In this document: positions 1 to 7,648 of the stretch, one piece after another | How the letters are laid out: each line of letters starts with the position of its first letter | Position numbering within the stretch: the stretch's first letter is position 1 | DNA from: Amycolatopsis sp. WAC 01376 | Lineage (GTDB): Bacteria; Actinomycetota; Actinomycetes; Mycobacteriales; Pseudonocardiaceae | Assembly: GCF_003947415.1 (NCBI RefSeq) | Contig: NZ_QHKL01000010.1 | Span: 124,001-188,000 of the forward strand | Reading direction: 5' to 3' | Length of the DNA: 64,000 nt | Program-made: the position numbers and the translations under genes | Notes under the pieces: generated by a model | Told to the model about the DNA's origin: nothing | The model's database searches: none | The model's input: only the letters and a program-made list of their open reading frames with translations

Positions 1-1
1 G

Positions 2-1906
2 GCCGGCGGCGTACTGGTCGGCCTGGCGACCGCGGACGCGGTGGCGGACGGCTTCCGGTCCATCGTCGCCAACGCCAAGGCGTATGACGCCGGCGCCGAG
101 ATCACCGGTGTCCAGGTGCAGCAGCTGCTCAGCGGCGGGCAAGAGGTGATCATCGGCGCCACCACGGACGCCACGTTCGGCAAGATCGTCGCGTTCGGAC
201 TCGGCGGGGTACTGGTCGAGGTGCTCAAGGACGTCACGTTCCGGCTCGCCCCGCTCGACCGTGACCAGGCGTTCTCGATGATCGACGGCATCGCGGCCGC
301 CGAGATCCTGCGCGGGGTCCGCGGTGCGGAGCCGGTGAGCAGGGACGCGCTGGCCGACGTGCTCACCCGCGTCGGCACCCTGGTCACCGACTTCCCGCAA
401 CTGGCCGAGGTCGACCTCAACCCGGTGCTGGCCACTCCCGGTGGCGCCATCGCCGTCGACGTCCGGATCCTGGTGGATCCCGAAGCGGCGCGGGAGCCCG
501 TGCGGTTCAGCCAGGAGGAGATCCTGGCGTCGATGACCCGGATCATGAAACCGGCTTCGATCGCCGTCATCGGCGCGTCCGCCGAGGCGGGCAAGATCGG
601 CAACTCGGTGATGAAGAACCTCGTCGACGGCGGATTCGCGGGGGAGATCCATCCCATCAACCCCAAGGCCGCCGAGATCCTCGACCGCAAGGCCTACGCG
701 AGCATCTCCGACGTGCCGGGCGACGTCGACGTCGCGGTGTTCGCCATTCCCGCCAAATTCGTGCCCGCCGCGCTGGAGGAAGTGGGCCGGAAAGGCGTGG
801 CCGGGGCGATCCTGATCCCGTCCGGCTTCGGCGAGACGGGGAACATCGAACTGCAGGACGAGGTCGTCGCGATCGCGCGGAAGCACGGCGTCCGGATCCT
901 CGGCCCGAACATCTACGGCTACTACTACACGCCGGAGAATCTGTCGGCGACGTTCTGCACGCCGTACGACGTCAAGGGCGGGGTCGCGCTGTCGTCGCAG
1001 AGCGGCGGCATCGGGATGGCCATCCTCGGGTTCAGCCGGTCGGCGAAAATGGGCGTCTCGTCGATCGTCGGGGTCGGCAACAAGGCCGATATCGACGAGG
1101 ACGATCTGCTCACCTTCTTCGAACAAGATGAAAACACCGAGCTGATCGCGATGCATCTCGAAGATCTCAAAGACGGACGATCGTTCGCGGAAACGGCGAA
1201 ACGGGTTTCGGCGCGGAAACCGGTCGTCGTGCTCAAAGCGGGCCGCACCTCCCAAGGCGCGAAAGCGGCCAGCTCGCACACCGGCGCACTCGCCGGCGAC
1301 GACAAGGTCTATGACGACATCCTGCGCCAGAGCGGCATCATCCGGGCGCCCGGGCTGAACGATCTTCTCGAGTATGCGCGCGGCATCCCGCTGCTCCCGA
1401 CGCCCAAGGGCGAGAACGTCGTCATCATCACCGGCGCGGGTGGTTCCGGTGTCCTGCTTTCCGACGCCTGCGTGGACAACGGGCTGAACCTGATGGAGAT
1501 CCCGCCCGATCTCGACGCGTCGTTCCGGGAATTCATCCCGCCGTTCGGCGCGGCGGGCAATCCGGTGGACATAACCGGCGGCGAACCACCTGCCACCTAC
1601 CGGAACACGATCGCGCTCGGTTTGGCGGACGAGCGAATCCATGCCTTGATCCTCGGCTATTGGCATACTATCGTCACCCCGCCGATGATCTTCGCGGAAC
1701 TCGTTTCGGAAGTCGTATCCGAATATCGCGCGAAAGGGATCCACAAGCCCGTCGTCGCCTCGCTGGCAGGCGATGTCGAGGTCGAAGAGGCCAGCAGTTT
1801 TCTGTACGAGCACGGTGTCGTGGCTTATCCGTACACGACGGAGAAGCCGGTGGCCGTGCTCGGCGCGAAGTATCGCTGGGCCCGTTCAGCGGGACTGCTC
1901 GGCTGA
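2..1906 (+). CDS. NDP-forming acyl-CoA synthetase (acetate--CoA ligase family), 5' end missing
   Basis: The frame is open from base 2, so the true start lies upstream; 634 residues are visible. First comes the end of an ATP-grasp domain, then a CoA-binding Rossmann domain (motif IAVIGASAEAGKIGN, from about base 555), then the succinyl-CoA-ligase-like domains. The phospho-histidine motif SSHTGALAG has its His codon at 1277-1279, so the active site is intact. Enzymes of this family make an acyl-CoA from an acid, CoA and ATP with release of ADP and phosphate in the cytoplasm. The next gene, 34 bases downstream on the same strand, is an oxalate/formate-type carrier, and formate and glyoxylate genes follow. 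Oxalate or a related short acid is therefore a reasonable substrate, but this is inferred from context only. Confidence 0.85.
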   Translation, partial: AGGVLVGLATADAVADGFRSIVANAKAYDAGAEITGVQVQQLLSGGQEVIIGATTDATFGKIVAFGLGGVLVEVLKDVTFRLAPLDRDQAFSMIDGIAAAEILRGVRGAEPVSRDALADVLTRVGTLVTDFPQLAEVDLNPVLATPGGAIAVDVRILVDPEAAREPVRFSQEEILASMTRIMKPASIAVIGASAEAGKIGNSVMKNLVDGGFAGEIHPINPKAAEILDRKAYASISDVPGDVDVAVFAIPAKFVPAALEEVGRKGVAGAILIPSGFGETGNIELQDEVVAIARKHGVRILGPNIYGYYYTPENLSATFCTPYDVKGGVALSSQSGGIGMAILGFSRSAKMGVSSIVGVGNKADIDEDDLLTFFEQDENTELIAMHLEDLKDGRSFAETAKRVSARKPVVVLKAGRTSQGAKAASSHTGALAGDDKVYDDILRQSGIIRAPGLNDLLEYARGIPLLPTPKGENVVIITGAGGSGVLLSDACVDNGLNLMEIPPDLDASFREFIPPFGAAGNPVDITGGEPPATYRNTIALGLADERIHALILGYWHTIVTPPMIFAELVSEVVSEYRAKGIHKPVVASLAGDVEVEEASSFLYEHGVVAYPYTTEKPVAVLGAKYRWARSAGLLG

Positions 1907-1940
1907 TTTCCGGCCCAAAACCGACCCAAGGAGAATGACA

Positions 1941-3323
1941 ATGACGTCATCGACCGCGGCTCAACCACCCGGAGCGTACAAGGAAGTAATCGATTCGAAC
2001 GGCCGGATCTATCGCATCGGCGAAACCGATCGAGACATCATGGGCCGTCCACGATGGACGATGGTGATCCTGCCCTGGGTCGCCATGATGGCCATCAGCT
2101 CCTCGGAATACGCGTTCACGTCGGCGGAGGAGACGCTCGCCGGCGCGCACGGATGGCACGGGGCGACCATCTTCTGGTTGCTCGGGGTCTGGGTGTTCTT
2201 CCAGGCGATCGTCGCCTTCCCCGCCGGGAAGATGCGGGAGAACGGGACGCTGTCCGCCAAAGCGGCGATGCTGCTGGGCGCGGCAGGCACCCTCTTGTCC
2301 TATCTGGCCCTCGCCTACGCGCCCAGCGAGATCTGGGCGTACCTGGGCTTCGGGTTCTTCGGCGGTGGCGGGGCCGGTCTGGTCTACGCGACCTGCGTGA
2401 ACATGGTGGGGAAGTGGTATCCGGAGCGCAGGGGCGGGAAGACCGGGTTCGTCAACGGCGGCTTCGCCTACGGTTCGGTGCCCTTCATCTTCATCTTCAC
2501 GTCCTATATGGACCTTTCCAACTTTTCGGGCGTCCTGCTCGTGGTCGGCCTCTTCCTGGCGGCGGTCGTCGGGGTCAGCGGTTTCTTCTTCCAGGACCCG
2601 CCGAAGAACTGGTGGCCGTCGCAGGTGGACCCGTTGAAGGTGTCCGACGATCCGCGGATCCGCCGTTCCCTGCAGAAGAACCCGCCGGCGGTCCGGCAGT
2701 ACACGCCGAAGGAGGCGCTCAGGACCGGGATGCTGCCGCTGATGTGGTTCTGCCTGCTGTGCACGGCAGGGGTGAACATCTTCGGTATCGCGATGCAGGT
2801 GCCGTTCGGCAACGAGATGGGGTTCGCGGGCGGGATCGTCGCGCTGGCGATGAGCCTGAAAGCGATCATCAACGGCACCGGCCGCGGTGTGATCGGCTGG
2901 ATCTCCGACCGCTACGGGCGACGGCAGACGTTGTTCATGGTCTGCGTCGTGCTCGGCCTCGCGCAGTTCGCGGTGTACCTGTCCGGCTCGATCGGCAGCA
3001 TGCCGCTGTTCCTGCTCGCCTCGATGATCTCCGGTTTCGGCGGCGGCGCGATCTTCCCGCTGTTCGCGGCGATGACGGCGGACTTCTACGGCGAGAACAA
3101 CAACGCCAGCAACTACGGCCTGGTGTACAGCTCGAAGCTGATCTCGGGCCTGGTCGGCTCCGGCGTCGGGGCGATGGTCGTGGTCGCTTGGGGTTACGGC
3201 GGCGCGTTCTTCCTCGCGGGCGCGACGAGTCTGTTCGCGGCCGCGCTCAGTCTGCTGCTGCGTCAGCCCGGGCGATCGCGCACGCGGACTCCGCGGCGTG
3301 AGCAGGAACTGAAGCCGGCCTAG
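1941..3323 (+). CDS. OFA-family MFS transporter (oxalate/formate antiporter type)
   Basis: A 460-residue membrane protein with about twelve hydrophobic segments and the MFS loop motif around DRYGRRQT in the second half. The N-terminal region around SSSEYAFTSAEETL and the Gly-rich helix FGFFGGGGAGLVYA are typical of the oxalate:formate antiporter (OFA) group. An AAGGAG ribosome site at 1928-1933 sits seven bases before the ATG at 1941; the ATG at 1935 is too close to it. The carrier follows the acyl-CoA synthetase and probably shares its transcript. Its likely job is import of an oxalate-like dicarboxylate or exchange with formate. The stop codon lies inside a 17-bp inverted repeat that also contains the stop of the convergent GntR gene. 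Confidence 0.85.
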   Translation: MTSSTAAQPPGAYKEVIDSNGRIYRIGETDRDIMGRPRWTMVILPWVAMMAISSSEYAFTSAEETLAGAHGWHGATIFWLLGVWVFFQAIVAFPAGKMRENGTLSAKAAMLLGAAGTLLSYLALAYAPSEIWAYLGFGFFGGGGAGLVYATCVNMVGKWYPERRGGKTGFVNGGFAYGSVPFIFIFTSYMDLSNFSGVLLVVGLFLAAVVGVSGFFFQDPPKNWWPSQVDPLKVSDDPRIRRSLQKNPPAVRQYTPKEALRTGMLPLMWFCLLCTAGVNIFGIAMQVPFGNEMGFAGGIVALAMSLKAIINGTGRGVIGWISDRYGRRQTLFMVCVVLGLAQFAVYLSGSIGSMPLFLLASMISGFGGGAIFPLFAAMTADFYGENNNASNYGLVYSSKLISGLVGSGVGAMVVVAWGYGGAFFLAGATSLFAAALSLLLRQPGRSRTRTPRREQELKPA

Positions 3324-3637
3324 CGCGCGTTTCATAAGCCAAGTTCGCGGTCTTCGCGCCCAAGCATGGCTCTGGACTGGCCGACAGGACCTGAGTGTCC
3401 ACAGGAGACGCTTTCCAGCGACGAAATGGTGTCGTGAGTGGCAAGTAGCGTTCTAACCCTCTTTACCACTCACGACCTCCTCCCCAAACCGCGCAACTCG
3501 CCCAACTCGGACACTGACACCTCGGAAAATGTCCCTTATGGACAGTCGGAAAGGCGTCTCCCCGGCCGGCCCCGCTCCAGCCGCCAACTCTGGCCATGCC
3601 GCGTTTGCCTTACCCCTTAATATGAAACGCGCGCTAG
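3320..3637. repeat. 17-bp perfect inverted repeat bracketing a convergent intergenic region
   Basis: The 17-mer CTAGCGCGCGTTTCATA at 3320-3336 recurs as its exact reverse complement at 3621-3637. It contains the TAG stop of the MFS gene (3321-3323) and the TAG stop of the GntR gene on the other strand. Inside is a second hairpin, GTCGTGAGTGG at 3431-3441 with CCACTCACGAC at 3466-3476. The 16-mer at 3602-3617 (CGTTTGCCTTACCCCT) recurs in reverse at 10366-10381. I find no credible gene in the roughly 300 bases between the two stops. It may be a miniature mobile or terminator element. Confidence 0.8.
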
Positions 3638-4362
3638 TCCTCCTTCGGCCGTTCGTGGAAGGCCTGCCGGGTGCGCTCGGTGTGCTGGTTCATGATCTTT
3701 TCGGCGGCGACGGCGTCACCGGCGGCGATGGCCTTGATCAGCTCCTCGTGTTCCTGCCAGGCGTCGTGGCTGCGAGGACGGGCGATCGGCGTGTAGTACC
3801 AGCGGACCCGGCGATCGACCATGCCGATCATCTCGCCGAGAACGGTGTTGCCGGACAGTTCGGTGATGAACGCGTGGAGCGCGGCGTTGGCCGCGACGAG
3901 GCCTTCGGTGTCGTCTGCGGCCAACGCCTCCAGCCCGGTCTTCTGCAGTTCCCACAACCGCTCGACGTCCTCGTCGCCTGCCCTGTCGGCGGCGAGACGG
4001 GCGGAGTGTGCCTCCAGCACGGTGCGCACGCTCAGCAGTTGATCGGCTTCCTCGTCGGTGGGCATGTGCACGAAGGCGCCCTGTGCGGGACGGAGGTCGA
4101 CCCAGCCTTCGCTCTGCAGACGCTGCAATGCCTCACGGACCGGCTGCCTGCTGACGCCCAGGTACTCGGCGAGGTCCGCCTCGACCAGGTGCTGGCCGGG
4201 TTCGAGGGTCCGGTTGATGATCAGCTCCGCGAGCGCGTCGTACACGACCTGGCGCAGAGGAGCCGGCCGCTCGACGCGTTTGGCCGTCGCCGGGTTGAGC
4301 GTGCCCTTCGTCCGGCGGCCGGTGGGGCCGCGGTCGGGAAGGGGTGAAACGGGCTGACTCAC
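3634..4362 (-). CDS. GntR/FadR-family (FCD) transcriptional regulator
   Basis: A 242-residue regulator. The N-terminal winged helix (about residues 30-98) includes LVEADLAEYLGVSRQPVREA, which carries the GntR recognition-helix pattern SRxPVREAL. The C-terminal FCD domain has the acidic and histidine residues that bind metal and small organic acids in this family. It starts with GTG, preceded by GGAGG four bases upstream. It is divergent from the ketopantoate-reductase/formate dehydrogenase operon and convergent with the OFA transporter. It is the obvious candidate regulator of the acid-catabolism block. Two similar GTATGCAA sites, one near each divergent start, are candidate operators. The effector is unknown. 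Confidence 0.88.
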   Translation of the reverse strand: MSQPVSPLPDRGPTGRRTKGTLNPATAKRVERPAPLRQVVYDALAELIINRTLEPGQHLVEADLAEYLGVSRQPVREALQRLQSEGWVDLRPAQGAFVHMPTDEEADQLLSVRTVLEAHSARLAADRAGDEDVERLWELQKTGLEALAADDTEGLVAANAALHAFITELSGNTVLGEMIGMVDRRVRWYYTPIARPRSHDAWQEHEELIKAIAAGDAVAAEKIMNQHTERTRQAFHERPKED

Positions 4363-4389
4363 AGGACCTCCGGATGACTCGTCCGGTCC

Positions 4390-4412
4390 AGGATACAGGT
4401 TTTGGTATGCAA
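4390..4412. promoter_or_regulatory. Candidate GntR operator, gntR side
   Basis: AGGATACAG followed by GGTATGCAA (4404-4412) lies about 30-50 bases upstream of the GntR start. The elements AGGATAC and GTATGCAA recur close to the divergent gene at 4666-4682. FCD-type GntR proteins bind short AT-rich palindromes of the GTATAC kind. The assignment is inferred from the duplication, position and family habit. Confidence 0.45.
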
Positions 4413-4444
4413 AATCCCGACAATCTCCCTTGATCGCGCATTTC

Positions 4445-4630
4445 GTCCTCTAAATGCGGCTGGTCGCAAGGCGCAACTCGCGTGATTGGGGGCGTAACTC
4501 GCGTGATTGAAGGCGTAACACGCCGGGCCCGGATCGCTTCAGCGTGTTACGGCTCTAAACACGCGAGTTACGCCTTGAAGCACGTGAGTTACGGCTTGAA
4601 GCACGTGGACGTGCGGCGCATTTAGAGGAC
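4445..4630. repeat. CTCGCGTGA repeat array flanked by a 14-bp inverted repeat
   Basis: The 14-mer GTCCTCTAAATGCG at 4445-4458 is exactly inverted at 4617-4630, and each copy also forms its own small hairpin. Between them lie about two direct copies of a roughly 21-base unit containing GTAACTCGCGTGATTG. A spacer and three inverted copies follow, containing CGCGAGTTACG or CGTGAGTTACG. The whole 186-base block sits in the divergent promoter region between the GntR and panE-like genes. It contains no gene. Related arrays occur near 10430, 26394, 33634 and 50535. Confidence 0.75.
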
Positions 4631-4665
4631 TAAGTGCGACAAGGGGTAGCCTGGCGACTATCTAC

Positions 4666-4682
4666 AGGATACTGTATGCAAT
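4666..4682. promoter_or_regulatory. Candidate GntR operator, panE/fdh side
   Basis: AGGATACTGTATGCAAT lies 30-46 bases before the ATG at 4712. It shares AGGATAC and GTATGCAA with the site at 4390-4412 near the divergent GntR start. A pair of similar sites flanking divergent genes fits control of both by one GntR protein. This is an inference; no binding data can be seen in sequence. Confidence 0.45.
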
Positions 4683-4711
4683 CTGGTCCTCGGGTGAGCA
4701 GGAGGCACGTC

Positions 4712-5704
4712 ATGAAGGTCGCTGTTCTGGGCGCGGGGGCGATCGGCGCGTACGCCGGGGCCGCGCTGCACCGAGGCGGGGCGGAGGTCCACCTCATCGC
4801 GAGACGGGCGCACGGCGACGCGATGCGCGCGCACGGCGTGCGGGTGCTCAGCCCGCGCGGGAACTTCACCGCCCGGCCCCACGTCACCGACGATCCCGCG
4901 GAGGTCGGTCCGGTGGACTTCGTCTTCCTCGGCCTGAAGGCGAATTCGTACGCCTCGTGCGGACCGCTGATCGCGCCGTTGCTGGGCGAGGACACCGCGA
5001 TCGTGGCCGCGCAGAACGGGATCCCGTGGTGGTACTTCCACGGTCTCACCGGACATCCGCTCGAGAACCGCCGTATCGAGACGGTCGACCCCGGTGGCGC
5101 GGTGAGCGAGGTCCTCGAACTGCGCCGCGCGATCGGCTGCGTCGTCTACTGCTCGACGGTGATCGAGGAGCCCGGCGTGATCCGGCATCTCGAAGGGACC
5201 CGCTTCGCTTTGGGCGAGCCGAAAGGCGGCGTTTCGTCCCGGTGCGCGGCGCTCGCCGACGCGATGATCGCGGGCGGGTTGAAGGCGCCGGTCGAACTCG
5301 ACCTGCGCGACGAAATCTGGGTCAAGCTCATGGGCAACGTCGCCTTCAACCCGCTCAGCGCGCTGACCAGGGCGACCATGGTCCAGATCTGCGAGCATCC
5401 GGAAACCCGCGAGCTCGTCGCCGCGATGATGAACGAGACCCTCGCGATCGCCCGTGCCGCCGGCGGTGACCCGAAGGTGTCGGTCGAGAAACGCATCGAC
5501 GGTGCCTGGCGCGTCGGCCACCACAAGACGTCGATGCTGCAGGACCTCGAAGCGGGCAAGCCGCTGGAGATCGACGCGATCATCGGCGCCGTCGTCGAGC
5601 TCTCGGAGCTGACCGGCGTGCCCGCCCCGGCGCTGCGGCACGTCCACGCGGCGATCGGCCTGCTCGACCAGACCGCGAACGCCGTTCCCGTCGGAGCGCA
5701 CTGA
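4712..5704 (+). CDS. Ketopantoate reductase family protein (PanE/ApbA-like)
   Basis: A 330-residue NADPH-dependent 2-oxoacid reductase. It starts with a Rossmann motif, VAVLGAGAIGAYAG (residues 3-16), and the C-terminal PanE helical domain carries the conserved substrate-domain motif WVKLMGNVAFNPLSALT. The start at 4712 is preceded by AGGAGG six bases upstream. Classical PanE makes pantoate for CoA. Here the gene heads an operon with formate dehydrogenase (14-base gap), so a catabolic 2-oxoacid substrate or a role in cofactor balance is possible. Family assignment is firm; the substrate is not. Confidence 0.85.
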   Translation: MKVAVLGAGAIGAYAGAALHRGGAEVHLIARRAHGDAMRAHGVRVLSPRGNFTARPHVTDDPAEVGPVDFVFLGLKANSYASCGPLIAPLLGEDTAIVAAQNGIPWWYFHGLTGHPLENRRIETVDPGGAVSEVLELRRAIGCVVYCSTVIEEPGVIRHLEGTRFALGEPKGGVSSRCAALADAMIAGGLKAPVELDLRDEIWVKLMGNVAFNPLSALTRATMVQICEHPETRELVAAMMNETLAIARAAGGDPKVSVEKRIDGAWRVGHHKTSMLQDLEAGKPLEIDAIIGAVVELSELTGVPAPALRHVHAAIGLLDQTANAVPVGAH

Positions 5705-5718
5705 ATCGGAGGGACCCG

Positions 5719-7638
5719 ATGAAGCGCAAGAACACCGAACCGTACGTCCGCCTCACTCAGCCACTGGTCCGCGACTCGGGTGAGCTGCGCCCGGCGAGCT
5801 GGGAGGAGGCGCTGGAGCGCGCCGCCGCCGGGTTCCGGCGCACGCTCGAAACCAAGGGACCCGAGGCCTTCGGCATGTTTTCCTGTGCCAGGGCGACCAA
5901 CGAGATGAACTACGTGGCGCAGAAGTTCACGCGCTCGGTGATCGGCACGAACAACGTCGACTCGTGCAACCGCACCTGTCACGCGCCGAGTGTCGCCGGG
6001 CTGGCGCGGGTGTTCGACAGCGGCGGCGGGACGTCGTCGTATCAGGAGATCGAGGACGCCGACGTCATCGTCGTCTGGGGTGGCAATCCGCGTGAGGCGC
6101 ACCCGATCTTCTTCCAGCACGTGCTCAAGGCTGTCCATCGCGGCGCCAAGCTGTTCGTCATCGACCCGCGCCGGACCAGCACCGCGAGCTGGGCGCACCG
6201 GCAGCTCCAGCTGCACGTCGGCACGGACATCCCGCTGGCGCACGCGGTCGCCCGCGAGATCATCCACTCCGGACTGGCCAACACCGGCTTCATCGAACGT
6301 GCCACCGAGGGGTTCGCCGAGTTCGCGGCCTCGGTCGAGCCTTGGACACTCGAGGTCGCCGAGGAGGTCACCGGTGTCCCGGCCGAGCTGATCCGCGAAC
6401 TCGCGCACACCTACGCCCGCGCGGATCGAGGTCAGCTCTCGTGGACGCTCGGGATCACCGAGCACCACAACGGCACCGACAACGTGCTGTCCCTGATCAA
6501 TCTCGCGCTCTTGGCCGGTCACGTCGGCCGGTACGGGGCCGGGTTGAACCCGTTGCGCGGGCAGAACAACGTCCAGGGCGGCGGCGACATGGGCGCGATC
6601 CCGGACCGGCTGCCCGGCTTCCAGAACGTCCTCGACGCGGACGTCCGGGCGAAGTTCGACGCGGCGTGGGGCTCGGACATCCCACCGCGCAAGGGGCTCA
6701 ACCTCACGCAGATGCTCGACGTGATGGAGCGCGGCGAGCTGACCTGCGTCTACATCATCGGGGAGAACCCGGTGCAGTCGGAAGCGGACTGCGAGCACAC
6801 GATCAAAAGATTGTCCAATGTGGACCAACTAGTGGTGCAGGACATCTTCCTCACCAAGACCGCGCAGCTGGCCGACGTCGTGCTCCCGGCCTCGGCGGCC
6901 TGGTGCGAATCCGACGGCACCTTCACCAACAGTGAACGCCGGGTGCAGCGCGTCCGCAAGGCACTCGAACCGCCGGAGGGCGCACGCGACGACATCCAGT
7001 TGCTGTGCGAACTGGCCCGGCGTCTCGGTCACGACTGGAACTACCAGGGTGGCGAGGACGTCTGGAACGAGCTCCGGACGCTGTCGCCGATGCACGCCGG
7101 CATGAGTTACGCGCGGCTGGAGGAACTCGGCGGCATCCAGTGGCCCTGCTATCGCGAGGACGAACTCGAGCCGACCTTCCTGCACGGGCGCCTCTGGGAA
7201 GAAGACCCGGCGAAACGCGGCCGTCCGGCGCCGTTCACCGTGATCGCGCACAGCCCGCCGGTGGATCTGCTCACCGAGGACTTCCCGATCCGGCTGACCA
7301 CAGGCAGGCGGCTGGATTCTTACAACACCGGCGTCCAATCCGGCGGTTTCCCGTCGCCGCTGCGTCGCGGGGAGACACTCGACCTGTGCCTGGCCGACGC
7401 CGTCGAACTCGCCGTCGTCGAGGACGAGGTCGTGCGGATCTCCTCCCGCCGCGGCGCGATCGAGGCGCCGGTCCGGATCGACGAAGGACTGCGTCCGGGG
7501 CTGGCGTTCATGACCTTCCACTTCCCGGACGAGATCGACGTCAACGTCATCACCATCGAGGCGACCTGTCCGATCGCGGGGACGGCCGAGTACAAGGCCG
7601 CCGCGATCCGGGTCGAGAAGCTGCCCGCCACCGTGTGA
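5719..7638 (+). CDS. Formate dehydrogenase, molybdopterin catalytic part (lacks N-terminal Fe-S domains)
   Basis: A 639-residue molybdopterin oxidoreductase. The motif VIGTNNVDSCNRTCHAPSV matches the active-site segment of FdhF-type formate dehydrogenases. Cys87 falls where E. coli FdhF has selenocysteine, and His88 is the neighbouring catalytic histidine. The C-terminal guanine-dinucleotide-binding domain is present (RLTTGRRLDSYNTG to the end). Missing is the N-terminal Cys-x2-Cys-x3-Cys [4Fe-4S] domain that normally begins this subunit; it is encoded at the end of the gene at 9403-10326. The two products should combine into one working alpha subunit. GGAGG precedes the ATG. The operon order is panE-like, this gene, NuoEF fusion, Fe-S protein. 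Confidence 0.9.
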   Translation: MKRKNTEPYVRLTQPLVRDSGELRPASWEEALERAAAGFRRTLETKGPEAFGMFSCARATNEMNYVAQKFTRSVIGTNNVDSCNRTCHAPSVAGLARVFDSGGGTSSYQEIEDADVIVVWGGNPREAHPIFFQHVLKAVHRGAKLFVIDPRRTSTASWAHRQLQLHVGTDIPLAHAVAREIIHSGLANTGFIERATEGFAEFAASVEPWTLEVAEEVTGVPAELIRELAHTYARADRGQLSWTLGITEHHNGTDNVLSLINLALLAGHVGRYGAGLNPLRGQNNVQGGGDMGAIPDRLPGFQNVLDADVRAKFDAAWGSDIPPRKGLNLTQMLDVMERGELTCVYIIGENPVQSEADCEHTIKRLSNVDQLVVQDIFLTKTAQLADVVLPASAAWCESDGTFTNSERRVQRVRKALEPPEGARDDIQLLCELARRLGHDWNYQGGEDVWNELRTLSPMHAGMSYARLEELGGIQWPCYREDELEPTFLHGRLWEEDPAKRGRPAPFTVIAHSPPVDLLTEDFPIRLTTGRRLDSYNTGVQSGGFPSPLRRGETLDLCLADAVELAVVEDEVVRISSRRGAIEAPVRIDEGLRPGLAFMTFHFPDEIDVNVITIEATCPIAGTAEYKAAAIRVEKLPATV

Positions 7639-7648
7639 GGAGTCCGGA

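Noticed and set aside
3320..3637. Insertion sequence
   Set aside because: Terminal inverted repeats are present but there is no transposase frame and no clear target duplication; a non-autonomous element remains possible.
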